NCBI RefSeq assembly: GCF_004342425.1
Contig: NZ_SLWQ01000001.1
Location: 124,001-188,000, forward strand
Reading direction: 5' to 3'
DNA: 64,000 bases
Source: Dokdonella fugitiva
Lineage (GTDB): Bacteria > Pseudomonadota > Gammaproteobacteria > Xanthomonadales > Rhodanobacteraceae
Under the pieces are notes generated by a model. It saw only the letters and a list, made by a program, of their open reading frames with translations, did no database searches and was not told where the DNA came from. Below, piece by piece: positions 10,354 through 17,869 of this stretch (position 1 is the stretch's first letter; each line of letters opens with the position of its first letter). The position numbers and the translations under genes are program-made.

Positions 10354-12219
10354 TCAGACCGCGCCGAGCAGGCGCTCGCCCTGCTCGCGCGCGCAGTTCC
10401 ACAGCGCGGGCCACGCCTCGAAGCAACCGGCGAGTTCGCCCAGCTCCGTGCGCAGGCGTTGCGCGCAGCCGGGCGCGTCGATGGCCTCGGGCCAGTCGCC
10501 GAGGCGGGGCGCCGCGGGCGCGATCAGCGCGCGCCCGTTGGCTTCGATGATGGAGCGAACGTCGGCCTGCCAGTAGATCGGCGCGTCCGGCGCGGCGTCG
10601 TACTGTCCCTGCAGCCGCTCGATGAGATCCGCGCGTGAATAGGCGAGGTATTCCTGCAACTGGCGCACGCGGCCGGCCTCGCTAGCGCCAGCGATGTCCC
10701 GCAGGTGCGCGGCGAGCAGGTGCAGGCGCTGCGCCGGATCATCCGCGCTGAATTCCGGCAGGCGGGTACGGATGAAGTCGGCGACGAAGTAGTTGAAGCG
10801 GGGCGTGTGGGCGGCGAGCGTGAGCGGCGAACGCTTGCGCTGCGTCTCCTGCACGTGGCCGACGGCGACCGGCAGTTCGAGCATGAGTGAACCGCCGTGG
10901 CAAAGCTCGGTCACGCGCGAGAACAATGCGTCCTCGCCGCGGCCGAGTGGGTTCGTGCACGGCAACATGACGCTGTTGTCGAGCGCGAACGGCGTGAAGT
11001 TGGCCACCCCGCTCGCGCGCGCCTGGCGGAAGCCGTACCAGATGCTGCCCATCTCTACGTTGCGCAGGTAGCTGTCGCGATCGCGCGTGAACTCGGCGCG
11101 ATCCGCCGGCGACAGCTGGTAGAGCCACTGGCCCGCCTCGGAACGCGAGCTGCCGTAGGCGCCGTGGTGCGTGGCCAGGACGGGTGCGTCGCCGCGCAGA
11201 TGGTCGAGCCTGCTCAGTGTCAGGCCGCGCAGGGCGGAGGCCTCGATCGCGTAGCGGCGCTGGCCGGTCACCGCGGCGAGCGTATGGCCCACCGCGGCGA
11301 GATGCAGCTCGAAAGGATCTTCCTCGACTTCCTCGCCGGCCCCGAGCGCGTTCTCGATGTTGCGGAAGAAGCGCGTCGTGGCCGCGGCAGCCGGATTCGG
11401 ATCGAGGCCTTCGCGTGCATCCTCGAGCCGCCGCAGCGGCAGGCGGTGATCGTCGTCGAGCAGCACCGCGCGCGCGCCCGCCGAAAGCAGGAGCGCGAGA
11501 TTCCAGCCGCTGCCGCCGCCGAAGCGGCCGCGCTCGCCGCTGCCGCCGAGCAGTCCGGGCAGGATCGGTGCCGCCTGCGGCACCGCGCGTGCGAACTTCT
11601 CGACCAGGCGCTCGCGCTCGGCCGAACCGATGTAGGTGAGCTTGCAGCCGGTCGCGCGCGCGAATTCGCGCAGCAGGTCGCGGTGGCGGTTCGCCGCCTC
11701 GCGCGAGGACGAATCGTCGACCAGAACGTAGTGCCGGTTGGCGCGATGGCGCCGTTCGTAGTCGGCCAGCGACGCGAACAGGTGTGCGGCCTGATCGGGG
11801 CGGTCGCAGGCGCGGATGAACACCGCGCGAAGCGGCGCGGGTTCGCGCGCCGGCGCGACCGCGGCACGCGCAAGGAAGTCGCGGTCGGCGACCAGCAGCT
11901 CGCGTTTGACCAGGCTGTCGAGCACGCGCATGACGTCATCGCGCTGTGCGGTGAGGCTCGGGATCGTCGTGAGGATGCGCGCGACGTGCTCGTCGAGCGT
12001 GCGGAACTCGCGCGCCTGGTCGAGCGCCTGCAACACCTGGAAGGTCATCACGTGCGTCTCGCCGCTACGCTTGACCTGGAAGATGCACTCGTTGTTCGAC
12101 AACGATGCGACCACGCCGTCCTCGGACGCATACAGCGGCGCGGCCGGATCGATGCGTGGCTGCGCGGGAAGCTTGGCCGGCTGCGTGCCGTAGTTGATCT
12201 GGTAGTTGAATTCGCTCAT
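10354..12219 (-). CDS. Glycosyltransferase-like protein with N-terminal PqqD/RRE-like winged helix
   Basis: 621 aa, no confident family name. Residues about 30-120 look like a PqqD-type winged helix, the RiPP recognition element fold: a beta-rich segment (DGVVASLSNNECIFQV), then MTFQVLQALD, TLDEHVARIL and DDVMRVLDSLVKRELLV. From about residue 130 a GT-A-like domain follows, with AVFIRACDRP, YVLVDDSSS (about 169) and an acidic AVLLDDDHRLP (about 255). A later LPCTNPLGRGEDALF segment resembles the acceptor-side region of GT2 enzymes. The C-terminal 150 residues are helical with no known motif. It lies between a methyltransferase and a GT2 gene in the wzm-wzt operon, so a role in building the exported glycan is likely. 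What the winged helix binds is unknown. Confidence 0.7.
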   Translation of the reverse strand: MSEFNYQINYGTQPAKLPAQPRIDPAAPLYASEDGVVASLSNNECIFQVKRSGETHVMTFQVLQALDQAREFRTLDEHVARILTTIPSLTAQRDDVMRVLDSLVKRELLVADRDFLARAAVAPAREPAPLRAVFIRACDRPDQAAHLFASLADYERRHRANRHYVLVDDSSSREAANRHRDLLREFARATGCKLTYIGSAERERLVEKFARAVPQAAPILPGLLGGSGERGRFGGGSGWNLALLLSAGARAVLLDDDHRLPLRRLEDAREGLDPNPAAAATTRFFRNIENALGAGEEVEEDPFELHLAAVGHTLAAVTGQRRYAIEASALRGLTLSRLDHLRGDAPVLATHHGAYGSSRSEAGQWLYQLSPADRAEFTRDRDSYLRNVEMGSIWYGFRQARASGVANFTPFALDNSVMLPCTNPLGRGEDALFSRVTELCHGGSLMLELPVAVGHVQETQRKRSPLTLAAHTPRFNYFVADFIRTRLPEFSADDPAQRLHLLAAHLRDIAGASEAGRVRQLQEYLAYSRADLIERLQGQYDAAPDAPIYWQADVRSIIEANGRALIAPAAPRLGDWPEAIDAPGCAQRLRTELGELAGCFEAWPALWNCAREQGERLLGAV

Positions 12220-12222
12220 GGC

Positions 12223-13113
12223 CTATCGCTTTCGTCGCCACCAGCGCCAATCGCGCGCTGGCGCGGGCTCCGGCCGGGCACGCAATCGCTCGAGTTCGGC
12301 TTCGAGTTCGGCGATGCGCCCACCGGCGCCAATGTTCTTGCGGATTTCGTGATTGTAGTGCGCATAAACCGATTCGCCCGCGTCGCCGAACAACGACAAT
12401 GCGGGCAGCTCCGCGGGGAGGCCGCGCCGGCCGCACAGGGCGACGAAATACAGCGGCGCGTAGCCGAGGCCGGGCACGACCTGCCCGGCGCCCGCGTCGG
12501 CCGTGAGGGCTTCGCAGGTCGCCGGCGCGCCGGCGTCGAGCTCCCACAGGGTCGACTGGAACAACAGCTTCTGACCGTACAGGCGCACGTGCGGGAAGTG
12601 CGGCCGCAACAACGCGAGCAACTCGTCCCGGTACAGCTCGCGCACGTGGAATTCGTTGCGGAAACCAGCCACGTCGCTGTAGGTGTGCTTGTCCGGCGAG
12701 GAAACCAGCAGCAGGCCGTCGTCGGCGAGCACGCGCGCGAAGCCGGCCAGCAGCGTTTCCTGGGCGGCGAGGTGCTCCAGCGTCTCGAACGACACGACGA
12801 GGTCGAAGGCACCGTCCTCGAACGGCAACGCCGTCGCATCGGCCTGCTCGTAGCGCAGCCGGGGAGCGCCGCCGTAGCGGGCGCGCGCGTGGGTGATCGA
12901 CGCGGCATCGACGTCGATGCCGACGACGTCCGCGGCGACCGAGGCGAGCATCGCCGACCCGTAGCCTTCGCCGCATGCCGCGTCGAGCACGCGCCGGCCG
13001 GTCGCCAGTCGTCGCGCGAAGGCATAGCGGTGCCAGTGTTCATACCAGATCTCGCGCACGCACTCGGGCGTGAAGCGCTCGCCGGTGAACGGCAGCGCGG
13101 TTTCGTCATTCAT
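12223..13113 (-). CDS. Class I SAM-dependent methyltransferase
   Basis: 296 aa. Rossmann-fold methyltransferase: motif I VLDAACGEGYGS (about residues 42-53), the acidic ribose-binding VVGIDVDAASI, ADATALPFEDGAFDLVVSFETLEHL and a DGLLLVSSPDK strand. The C-terminal 80 residues are charged and Arg-rich. Its ATG overlaps the wzt stop (ATGAATGA) and its stop lies 3 bp before the next ATG, so it is tightly coupled in the glycan operon. By analogy with capping methyltransferases of ABC-dependent O-antigens, it might methylate the chain end; that is inference. Confidence 0.85.
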   Translation of the reverse strand: MNDETALPFTGERFTPECVREIWYEHWHRYAFARRLATGRRVLDAACGEGYGSAMLASVAADVVGIDVDAASITHARARYGGAPRLRYEQADATALPFEDGAFDLVVSFETLEHLAAQETLLAGFARVLADDGLLLVSSPDKHTYSDVAGFRNEFHVRELYRDELLALLRPHFPHVRLYGQKLLFQSTLWELDAGAPATCEALTADAGAGQVVPGLGYAPLYFVALCGRRGLPAELPALSLFGDAGESVYAHYNHEIRKNIGAGGRIAELEAELERLRARPEPAPARDWRWWRRKR

Positions 13114-14311
13114 GGCGCGCCTCCCCGGGCAGCGTGTCCCAACGGTGCGCGAGTCGCACGAGGCCGAATTCGCGCGTGGCGCCGCGAACCGTCAGGGTGC
13201 GTTCCATCGTGTCGAACACGCGTACGCCCTCCGGGTCCAGCGGATGGACGCGTACGGTATAGCTGCCGGGCAGCAGCGGCAACGCATCGAAGACGAGGCG
13301 GCAGGCATATTCCCCGGCAGCGAGGCGTTGCGGATGGTGGCCGTCCATGTCCGTGCTGACGCCATACACCGGCGTGCCGTCGGCGCGCGTGACGCCGATG
13401 GCGACGCTCGGCATGCGGTCCTCGCGCGAACGGATGCGGCAGCGGACCTCGAGCGGCTCGCCCTGCCCCAGCAACACCGGCTGCTCGCCGGTCTGCCCGT
13501 CGAGGCTCATGTCCAGCACGCTGAACTCGACGTTGCGGCGGTCGGGGTTCGGCGAGGTTTCCTGCGGCGCGGACTTGCGCTCGTGCCAGGCGAGGTACGC
13601 CTGCGTCACGTCGAACACATCGCCGGTCATCGCGACCTCGCCGTCGCGCAGCCAGCACGCATGCCGGCACAGCTTCTGCACGTGGTACATGCTGTGCGAA
13701 ACGAGGATCAGGGTGCCGCCGCCGTCGAGGTAGTCCTGCATCCAGCGGACGCACTTCTTCTGGAACGACTCGTCGCCGACCGCGAGGACCTCGTCGGTGA
13801 CGAGGAGGTCCGGCTTGAGCGAGGCGATCACCGCGAAACCGAGGCGCACGACCATGCCCGACGAGTAGTGCTTGACCGGCTCATCGATGTAATCACCGAT
13901 GTCGGCGAAGGCGATGATCTCGGGCAGGCGTCGGCGCAGTTCGGCGCCGTCCAGACCATGCAGCGCGGCAGCCATCGCGATGTTGTCGCGCCCGCTGTAC
14001 TCGGGATGGAAGCCGGCGCCGAGCTCGAGCAACGCGCCGACCTTGCCACGCACGCGCACGCTGCCGCTGCTCGGCGTGAGCACGCCGGTGATGAGCTTGA
14101 GCAACGTCGACTTGCCGGCGCCATTGGCGCCGATCAGCCCGAGCGACTCGCCGCGCCGCACTTCGAGGTCGACGTCGCGCAACACGCTGATGCGGTCGCC
14201 GTCCTCGCCGCGGAAGAGCAGCCGACCGAGCGCGCGCAGGCGATCGCCGCTGCGATGGACCTTCGGATAGGCCTTGCCGAGGCCGCGCGCTTCGATCAGG
14301 AGTTCGCTCAC
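13106..14311 (-). CDS. wzt: O-antigen/surface-glycan ABC transporter ATP-binding protein Wzt
   Basis: 401 aa. The ATPase domain (about residues 1-245) has Walker A GANGAGKST (about 60), GAGFHPEYSGRDNI, signature YSSGM, Walker B DLLVTDEVLAVGD and the switch HSM. Residues about 260-401 match the layout of the Wzt C-terminal beta-sandwich that binds the modified end of the glycan (VEFSVLDMSLDG, VYGVSTDMDG, AGEYACRLVF, YTVRVHPLDPEG). The GTG at 14311 overlaps the wzm TGA, and the frame is open far upstream in the shadow of wzm. With Wzm it exports a lipid-linked polysaccharide across the inner membrane. Confidence 0.93.
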   Translation of the reverse strand: MSELLIEARGLGKAYPKVHRSGDRLRALGRLLFRGEDGDRISVLRDVDLEVRRGESLGLIGANGAGKSTLLKLITGVLTPSSGSVRVRGKVGALLELGAGFHPEYSGRDNIAMAAALHGLDGAELRRRLPEIIAFADIGDYIDEPVKHYSSGMVVRLGFAVIASLKPDLLVTDEVLAVGDESFQKKCVRWMQDYLDGGGTLILVSHSMYHVQKLCRHACWLRDGEVAMTGDVFDVTQAYLAWHERKSAPQETSPNPDRRNVEFSVLDMSLDGQTGEQPVLLGQGEPLEVRCRIRSREDRMPSVAIGVTRADGTPVYGVSTDMDGHHPQRLAAGEYACRLVFDALPLLPGSYTVRVHPLDPEGVRVFDTMERTLTVRGATREFGLVRLAHRWDTLPGEARHE

Positions 14312-15087
14312 AGGAAATCTTCGAAGTGCGCGTCGAGGCGACGGAATACGCCGATTCCCGCGACGAGGACGAGGGCGGCGACGGCCACGGCGATGGCGAC
14401 CGACGACCAGGCGACACTGCCGTGGTGCAGCAGGGTCACCCGGAACGCATCGGCATAGAACGTGAACGGATTGAGCGACAGCCACGGCTGCACCGCCGGC
14501 GGCAGCAATGCGCGGTCGTAGAACACCGGGGCGCCGAACATCATGAGCGGCAGCAGCTGCACGAGCAATTGGGCAAGGTCGCGCACGAAGACCTGTACGG
14601 CTGCGCAGGCGAGCGAGATGCCGAGCGCAAGCGCGAAGAGTGGAACGTACGACATCAGTGCGAGCGGCAGTCCCCCGAGCGCAATCCCGGCATTGCCGAC
14701 GCGCAGCACCAGCAGGATCGCGACGAAGCCGGCGACGTGCACGGCGAAACTCGTGCACACGCTGGCGAAAACGAGTACCTCGCGCGGCAGGGCGACTTTG
14801 CCGATGAGGGCCGCGTTGTTCTGTATCACGGTGGTCGAGCGCAGAACCGCTTCGGAAAACGCGGTCCACGGCCACAACGCGGTGACGAGGAAAGGCACGT
14901 AGCCTGGCGCATCGGCGCCCGGTATGCGGGCCTTGAACACGTGCACGAACACGAACGAGTAGACGCCGAGCTGCAGCAAGGGCTGCAGCAACGCCCACGC
15001 GCTTCCCGAAAGGCTGCCGGTGAAGCGCTCGCGGAACTCGCGCTGGAGGAAGCGCAGGGTCAGCGTCGTGGAAGACATGGCGTTCAT
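14308..15087 (-). CDS. wzm: O-antigen/surface-glycan ABC transporter permease Wzm
   Basis: 259 aa, six predicted membrane helices, ABC-2 type permease. Characteristic segments are LKRFLQREFRERF-like FLQREFRERFTGS, WALLQPLLQLGVYSFVF, GYVPFLVTALWPWTAFSEAV, NAALIGKVALPREVL and FYDRALLP followed by LNPFTFYADAFR. It is the first gene of the operon and probably forms the channel with Wzt. The ATG at 15087 gives MNAMSS; the internal ATG nine bases on is an alternative. Confidence 0.93.
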   Translation of the reverse strand: MNAMSSTTLTLRFLQREFRERFTGSLSGSAWALLQPLLQLGVYSFVFVHVFKARIPGADAPGYVPFLVTALWPWTAFSEAVLRSTTVIQNNAALIGKVALPREVLVFASVCTSFAVHVAGFVAILLVLRVGNAGIALGGLPLALMSYVPLFALALGISLACAAVQVFVRDLAQLLVQLLPLMMFGAPVFYDRALLPPAVQPWLSLNPFTFYADAFRVTLLHHGSVAWSSVAIAVAVAALVLVAGIGVFRRLDAHFEDFL

Positions 15088-15139
15088 GCGTTGGCCCGTT
15101 TGCCGGTCGCCATGATATCCGGCCGAGAATGCGTGCTCG

Positions 15140-15161
15140 CGGAGCCGCGAATGCGGCTCCG
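15140..15161 (-). terminator. Hairpin after the parvulin gene
   Basis: A perfect 9-bp stem CGGAGCCGC with GCGGCTCCG around a GAAT loop, 6 bp beyond the stop at 15168. There is no U-run on the minus strand, so it may be a REP-like stem-loop protecting the mRNA end rather than a strict intrinsic terminator. Confidence 0.5.
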
Positions 15162-15167
15162 ACCCTT

Positions 15168-16142
15168 TCAGGGCTTGGCGCCCGCCGCGGCTGGAACTTC
15201 CGCGAGCGCGCCATAGCGCGAGCGCAGCGAAGCGACAGCCTGTTCATTGGCGTCGATGGGCAGGTTGCGCAGGCTGTCCGTATGGAACCGGACCTCCTTC
15301 TCGACATACTCGTCGCGCAGTCGCTTGATGATCTCGTCCTTCACCTCGGCGAAGGAGCGCTGCTGGGCCGGCTTGCGCTCGAGCAGCTTGATCACGTGGA
15401 AACCGTAGGTGGTGCGCGTGACGGGCGAGATGTCGCCGGGGTTCTGCAACGCGCGGGAGGCGGCTGCGAATTCCTTCGCGTACTTGGTCGCATTGCCGGC
15501 ATCCTCGACGCGGCCCCTGCCCGTCGCCTTGTCCGGGTCGTCGGAGTAGGTGTCGACGAGCGCATCGAACTGGTCGGGATGCGCCGTCGCCTCGGCCGCC
15601 ACCTTCTCGGCGATCGCCTTGGCCGCGGCAATCTGCTCGGTCCGATCCATCGGGGTCTTGCCGTCGCCGCGATCCTTGATCGTGACGAGTACGTTCTGCA
15701 CGGTGATGTCCGCCGGGATGGCGTACGCGTCCTTGTGCGCGATGTACTGCTCCTGCGCGAGCTTGCTGAAGTCGGGCAGCACGAGGTCGGCCTTGAAACG
15801 CTCGACGCGCGCGGCGGAGAGCACTTCGTCGGTGGGCGCCTTGCCATCCTTCGCCAGCGCCGGATCCTTGTCGATGCCCAGCTTGCGGGCCTCGTTGGCG
15901 AGCTGGCGCTGCAGCAGCAGGCTGATCATCATGGTTTCGATGCGCTGCGGACTGCTGAAGAAACCGGGACGCTTGCCCTCCGGGATCCGCTCGGCGAACG
16001 CGTCGATATCGGCGAAGGTGATGGTCGCGCTGCCTTGCGTCGCGACGACTTCACCAGGGCGGTCCTGCGTTCCCGCGGCGATGCAAGGAAGACTGCTGAT
16101 GAAGAAGGCGGCCAGGAGCAGCGACCGCAATGGATTCGGCAT
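15168..16142 (-). CDS. Periplasmic PpiC-type (parvulin) peptidyl-prolyl isomerase
   Basis: 324 aa. An N-terminal signal peptide (LLLAAFFISSLPCIAAG) points to export. A helical SurA-like N-domain (ERIPEGKRPGFFSS and following) precedes a parvulin domain at about residues 155-265. That domain has ITVQNVLVTIKD, LVDTYSDDPDKATGRGRVEDAG and SPVTRTTYGFHVIKLLERKPA, the last being the typical C-terminal strand with the His. It likely helps outer-membrane or secreted proteins fold. A terminator-like hairpin lies only 17 bp upstream of its ATG, leaving little room for a promoter, so expression may depend on read-through from the upstream gene. Confidence 0.88.
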   Translation of the reverse strand: MPNPLRSLLLAAFFISSLPCIAAGTQDRPGEVVATQGSATITFADIDAFAERIPEGKRPGFFSSPQRIETMMISLLLQRQLANEARKLGIDKDPALAKDGKAPTDEVLSAARVERFKADLVLPDFSKLAQEQYIAHKDAYAIPADITVQNVLVTIKDRGDGKTPMDRTEQIAAAKAIAEKVAAEATAHPDQFDALVDTYSDDPDKATGRGRVEDAGNATKYAKEFAAASRALQNPGDISPVTRTTYGFHVIKLLERKPAQQRSFAEVKDEIIKRLRDEYVEKEVRFHTDSLRNLPIDANEQAVASLRSRYGALAEVPAAAGAKP

Positions 16143-16159
16143 CGTCGTGTTCTCGTCTG

Positions 16160-16190
16160 AAAAATGAAGCGCGGCACCGAAGTGCCGCGC
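16160..16190 (-). terminator. Strong intrinsic terminator upstream of the parvulin gene
   Basis: A perfect 9-bp stem GCGCGGCAC/GTGCCGCGC encloses a TTCG tetraloop on the minus strand and is followed by TTCATTTTT. It should end transcripts of the secreted-protein gene at 16233. Its U-run stops 17 bp before the next ATG. Confidence 0.85.
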
Positions 16191-16199
16191 TCCTGCTTC

Positions 16200-16219
16200 G
16201 CCGGTGCCGAGGCACCGGC
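16200..16219 (-). terminator. Second hairpin between secreted-protein and parvulin genes
   Basis: GCCGGTGCC and GGCACCGGC face each other across a 2-base gap, 13 bp after the stop at 16233. There is no U-run; it stands immediately in front of the intrinsic terminator at 16160-16190. Confidence 0.5.
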
Positions 16220-16232
16220 TGGTCGGTTGCTG

Positions 16233-17678
16233 CTACTGGCGCCAGGCAGCGGCCGGACAGACGTTGCCGCTGCACTCGAGCGTCGACGCCTTGTCCGTCT
16301 GCATGATATTGACGTAGTAGTTCGTGTTCGGCTGCAGGTTGCAGCTCGTGTTCGGGAACGTCGTGCCGAACCACCAGTAGACCATCGGCGCATCGGCAGT
16401 GGGAACGTTCTCGACACGGCAACCGGGCGACGGCAGGTGGTTGGTGAAGTCACCGCACTGGGTGCTGATCGCCATCGTGAGGTTGGGACCCGGGTTGGAC
16501 GTCGGGTTGAACCACGTGCCCGCGGTGCCCGGCGCCGGCGACACCGGTGTCTTGAAATGGATGCCGACGTAGCTGTCGCGCTTGAACGCGAGGATCGTCG
16601 GGGCCGAACCGGACACACCCGGCCACGGCGTGATGCCTTCGGTGGGACTGCCGGTGCCGTGGCCCCAGACGTTGTCCCATTCGCTGAGGTTCACGTTCAT
16701 GCGCGTGCCGCTCTGCGTGCCGTAGCGCACGTCACTCGTCGTCAGCAGGTTGCGTGGACCATCGGCGGCGGTGATCGTCGCCGGGCAGTTGCCGGCGGCG
16801 GGCGGCGTGATCGCGATGTCGCCGGTGGTGCCGGTCGCAGAGGCCGAGTCGTCCGCGTTCCAGCAGGTCAGCGTGAGCTTGAGCGTGCCCGTCGCTGTCG
16901 ACGGCACGACGACGCTACGCGAATTCGCAGCCGTATTGCTGACCGTGGTGATCGTGTTCCAGTCGCCGAGTGACGTGGTCGGCGTGCCGCCGAGCGTACC
17001 CGTGCCGACGCAGCGCGCGGCGTTCTGCATCTGCGGCCACGTCACCGCGAAGGCGACTCCGGCCGAGGCGCCGGCCGGTGCAGTGAGCGGAATGGGATTG
17101 GGCGTCGGCGCCGGCGTCGCCGGTTGCGGAACGTTCACGCCCGAGGTCGCGGCGTAGCCGCTCGCATTCGTGCAGGTGACACTGAAACTGTAATTGCCCG
17201 CCGCCGTCGGCGTGACCTGGACCGCATGCGTCGCGGAGCACGAGGCGCCATCGGTGCATGCGCGCGAACCGAGGTTCCAGCCCGTGATGCCGCTGCTGAA
17301 ATTGCCGCCGTACGTACATGCGGTCGCGTCGGCCGACGCGGACCAGATCACGTAGAACGGCGAGCCTACGGCGGGCGTGAAGGGCGTGCCGGGCGTCTGG
17401 CTGCCGGACGTCTGCACGTTGGCCTGGAACATCGACGACGAACCACCGACCGGGTTGCACGCACCGGGCGCGCCTGCCGTGAGCGTGACGCCATTCGCAC
17501 GCAGGCTGACGCTACCCGGCGTGGAATCCGTGCTCAGGCCGGCCGCATCGGTGACGGCCACGCAATTGCCGTTGGCGGTATTCAGGTTGATCGTCGTCTG
17601 CGCGTGCGTGGTTGCGGCACACGCAAGGAGGAAGACACCGGCTGCGATCGGCAGCAAACGCGTAGATTTCACGGGCAT
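16233..17678 (-). CDS. Secreted protein of unknown function
   Basis: 481 aa. A clear signal peptide (LLPIAAGVFLLACAATTHA, likely cut before Q) sends it to the periplasm or beyond. The mature chain is rich in Gly, Ser, Thr and Pro with scattered Cys (for example CTYGGNFSSG and SRACTDGASCSATHAVQVTP). It contains two Ig-like or PKD-like beta segments (AGNYSFSVTCTNASGYAA and GTLKLTLTCWNADDSA), separated by a Pro-Thr linker at about residues 185-200. The C-terminal third (LSEWDNVWGHG to YYVNIMQTDKAST) looks like a further globular beta domain. No catalytic motif or C-terminal sorting signal was seen. It could be a type II secretion substrate, but only proximity supports this. Confidence 0.75.
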   Translation of the reverse strand: MPVKSTRLLPIAAGVFLLACAATTHAQTTINLNTANGNCVAVTDAAGLSTDSTPGSVSLRANGVTLTAGAPGACNPVGGSSSMFQANVQTSGSQTPGTPFTPAVGSPFYVIWSASADATACTYGGNFSSGITGWNLGSRACTDGASCSATHAVQVTPTAAGNYSFSVTCTNASGYAATSGVNVPQPATPAPTPNPIPLTAPAGASAGVAFAVTWPQMQNAARCVGTGTLGGTPTTSLGDWNTITTVSNTAANSRSVVVPSTATGTLKLTLTCWNADDSASATGTTGDIAITPPAAGNCPATITAADGPRNLLTTSDVRYGTQSGTRMNVNLSEWDNVWGHGTGSPTEGITPWPGVSGSAPTILAFKRDSYVGIHFKTPVSPAPGTAGTWFNPTSNPGPNLTMAISTQCGDFTNHLPSPGCRVENVPTADAPMVYWWFGTTFPNTSCNLQPNTNYYVNIMQTDKASTLECSGNVCPAAAWRQ

Positions 17679-17711
17679 GTGACCTGAATGAGGGCAAAAG
17701 ACGGCGTCTTC

Positions 17712-17717
17712 ATTCTA
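17712..17717 (-). promoter_or_regulatory. Putative -10 element of the secreted-protein gene
   Basis: TAGAAT on the minus strand, 34 bp upstream of the ATG at 17678. The -35 region is poor. The gap 17679-17869 otherwise holds the terminator of the upstream gene. Confidence 0.45.
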
Positions 17718-17813
17718 CTCGCGGGACGATGACGCCGCCATAAACAACCTGTTAATCGGCACTCCGAAGCTGCGGCCCGCGTCGCAGTCCCGGCAGAAAA
17801 GGGCGCTTCCGGC

Positions 17814-17840
17814 AAAAAAGAAGGGGCCCTTGCGGGCCCC
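17814..17840 (-). terminator. Intrinsic terminator of the surface-protein gene
   Basis: GGGGCCC/GGGCCCC forms a 7-bp GC stem with a 4-base loop, followed on the minus strand by TTCTTTTTT. It lies 30 bp past the stop at 17870. Confidence 0.9.
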
Positions 17841-17869
17841 TCCGGTACATCGTGCAACAACCTGCGATA

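Noticed and set aside
13106..15307. A 733-codon frame that would fuse an upstream protein to Wzt
   Set aside because: The upstream part is the shadow of wzm in another frame. The GTG overlapping the wzm stop gives a normal Wzt.
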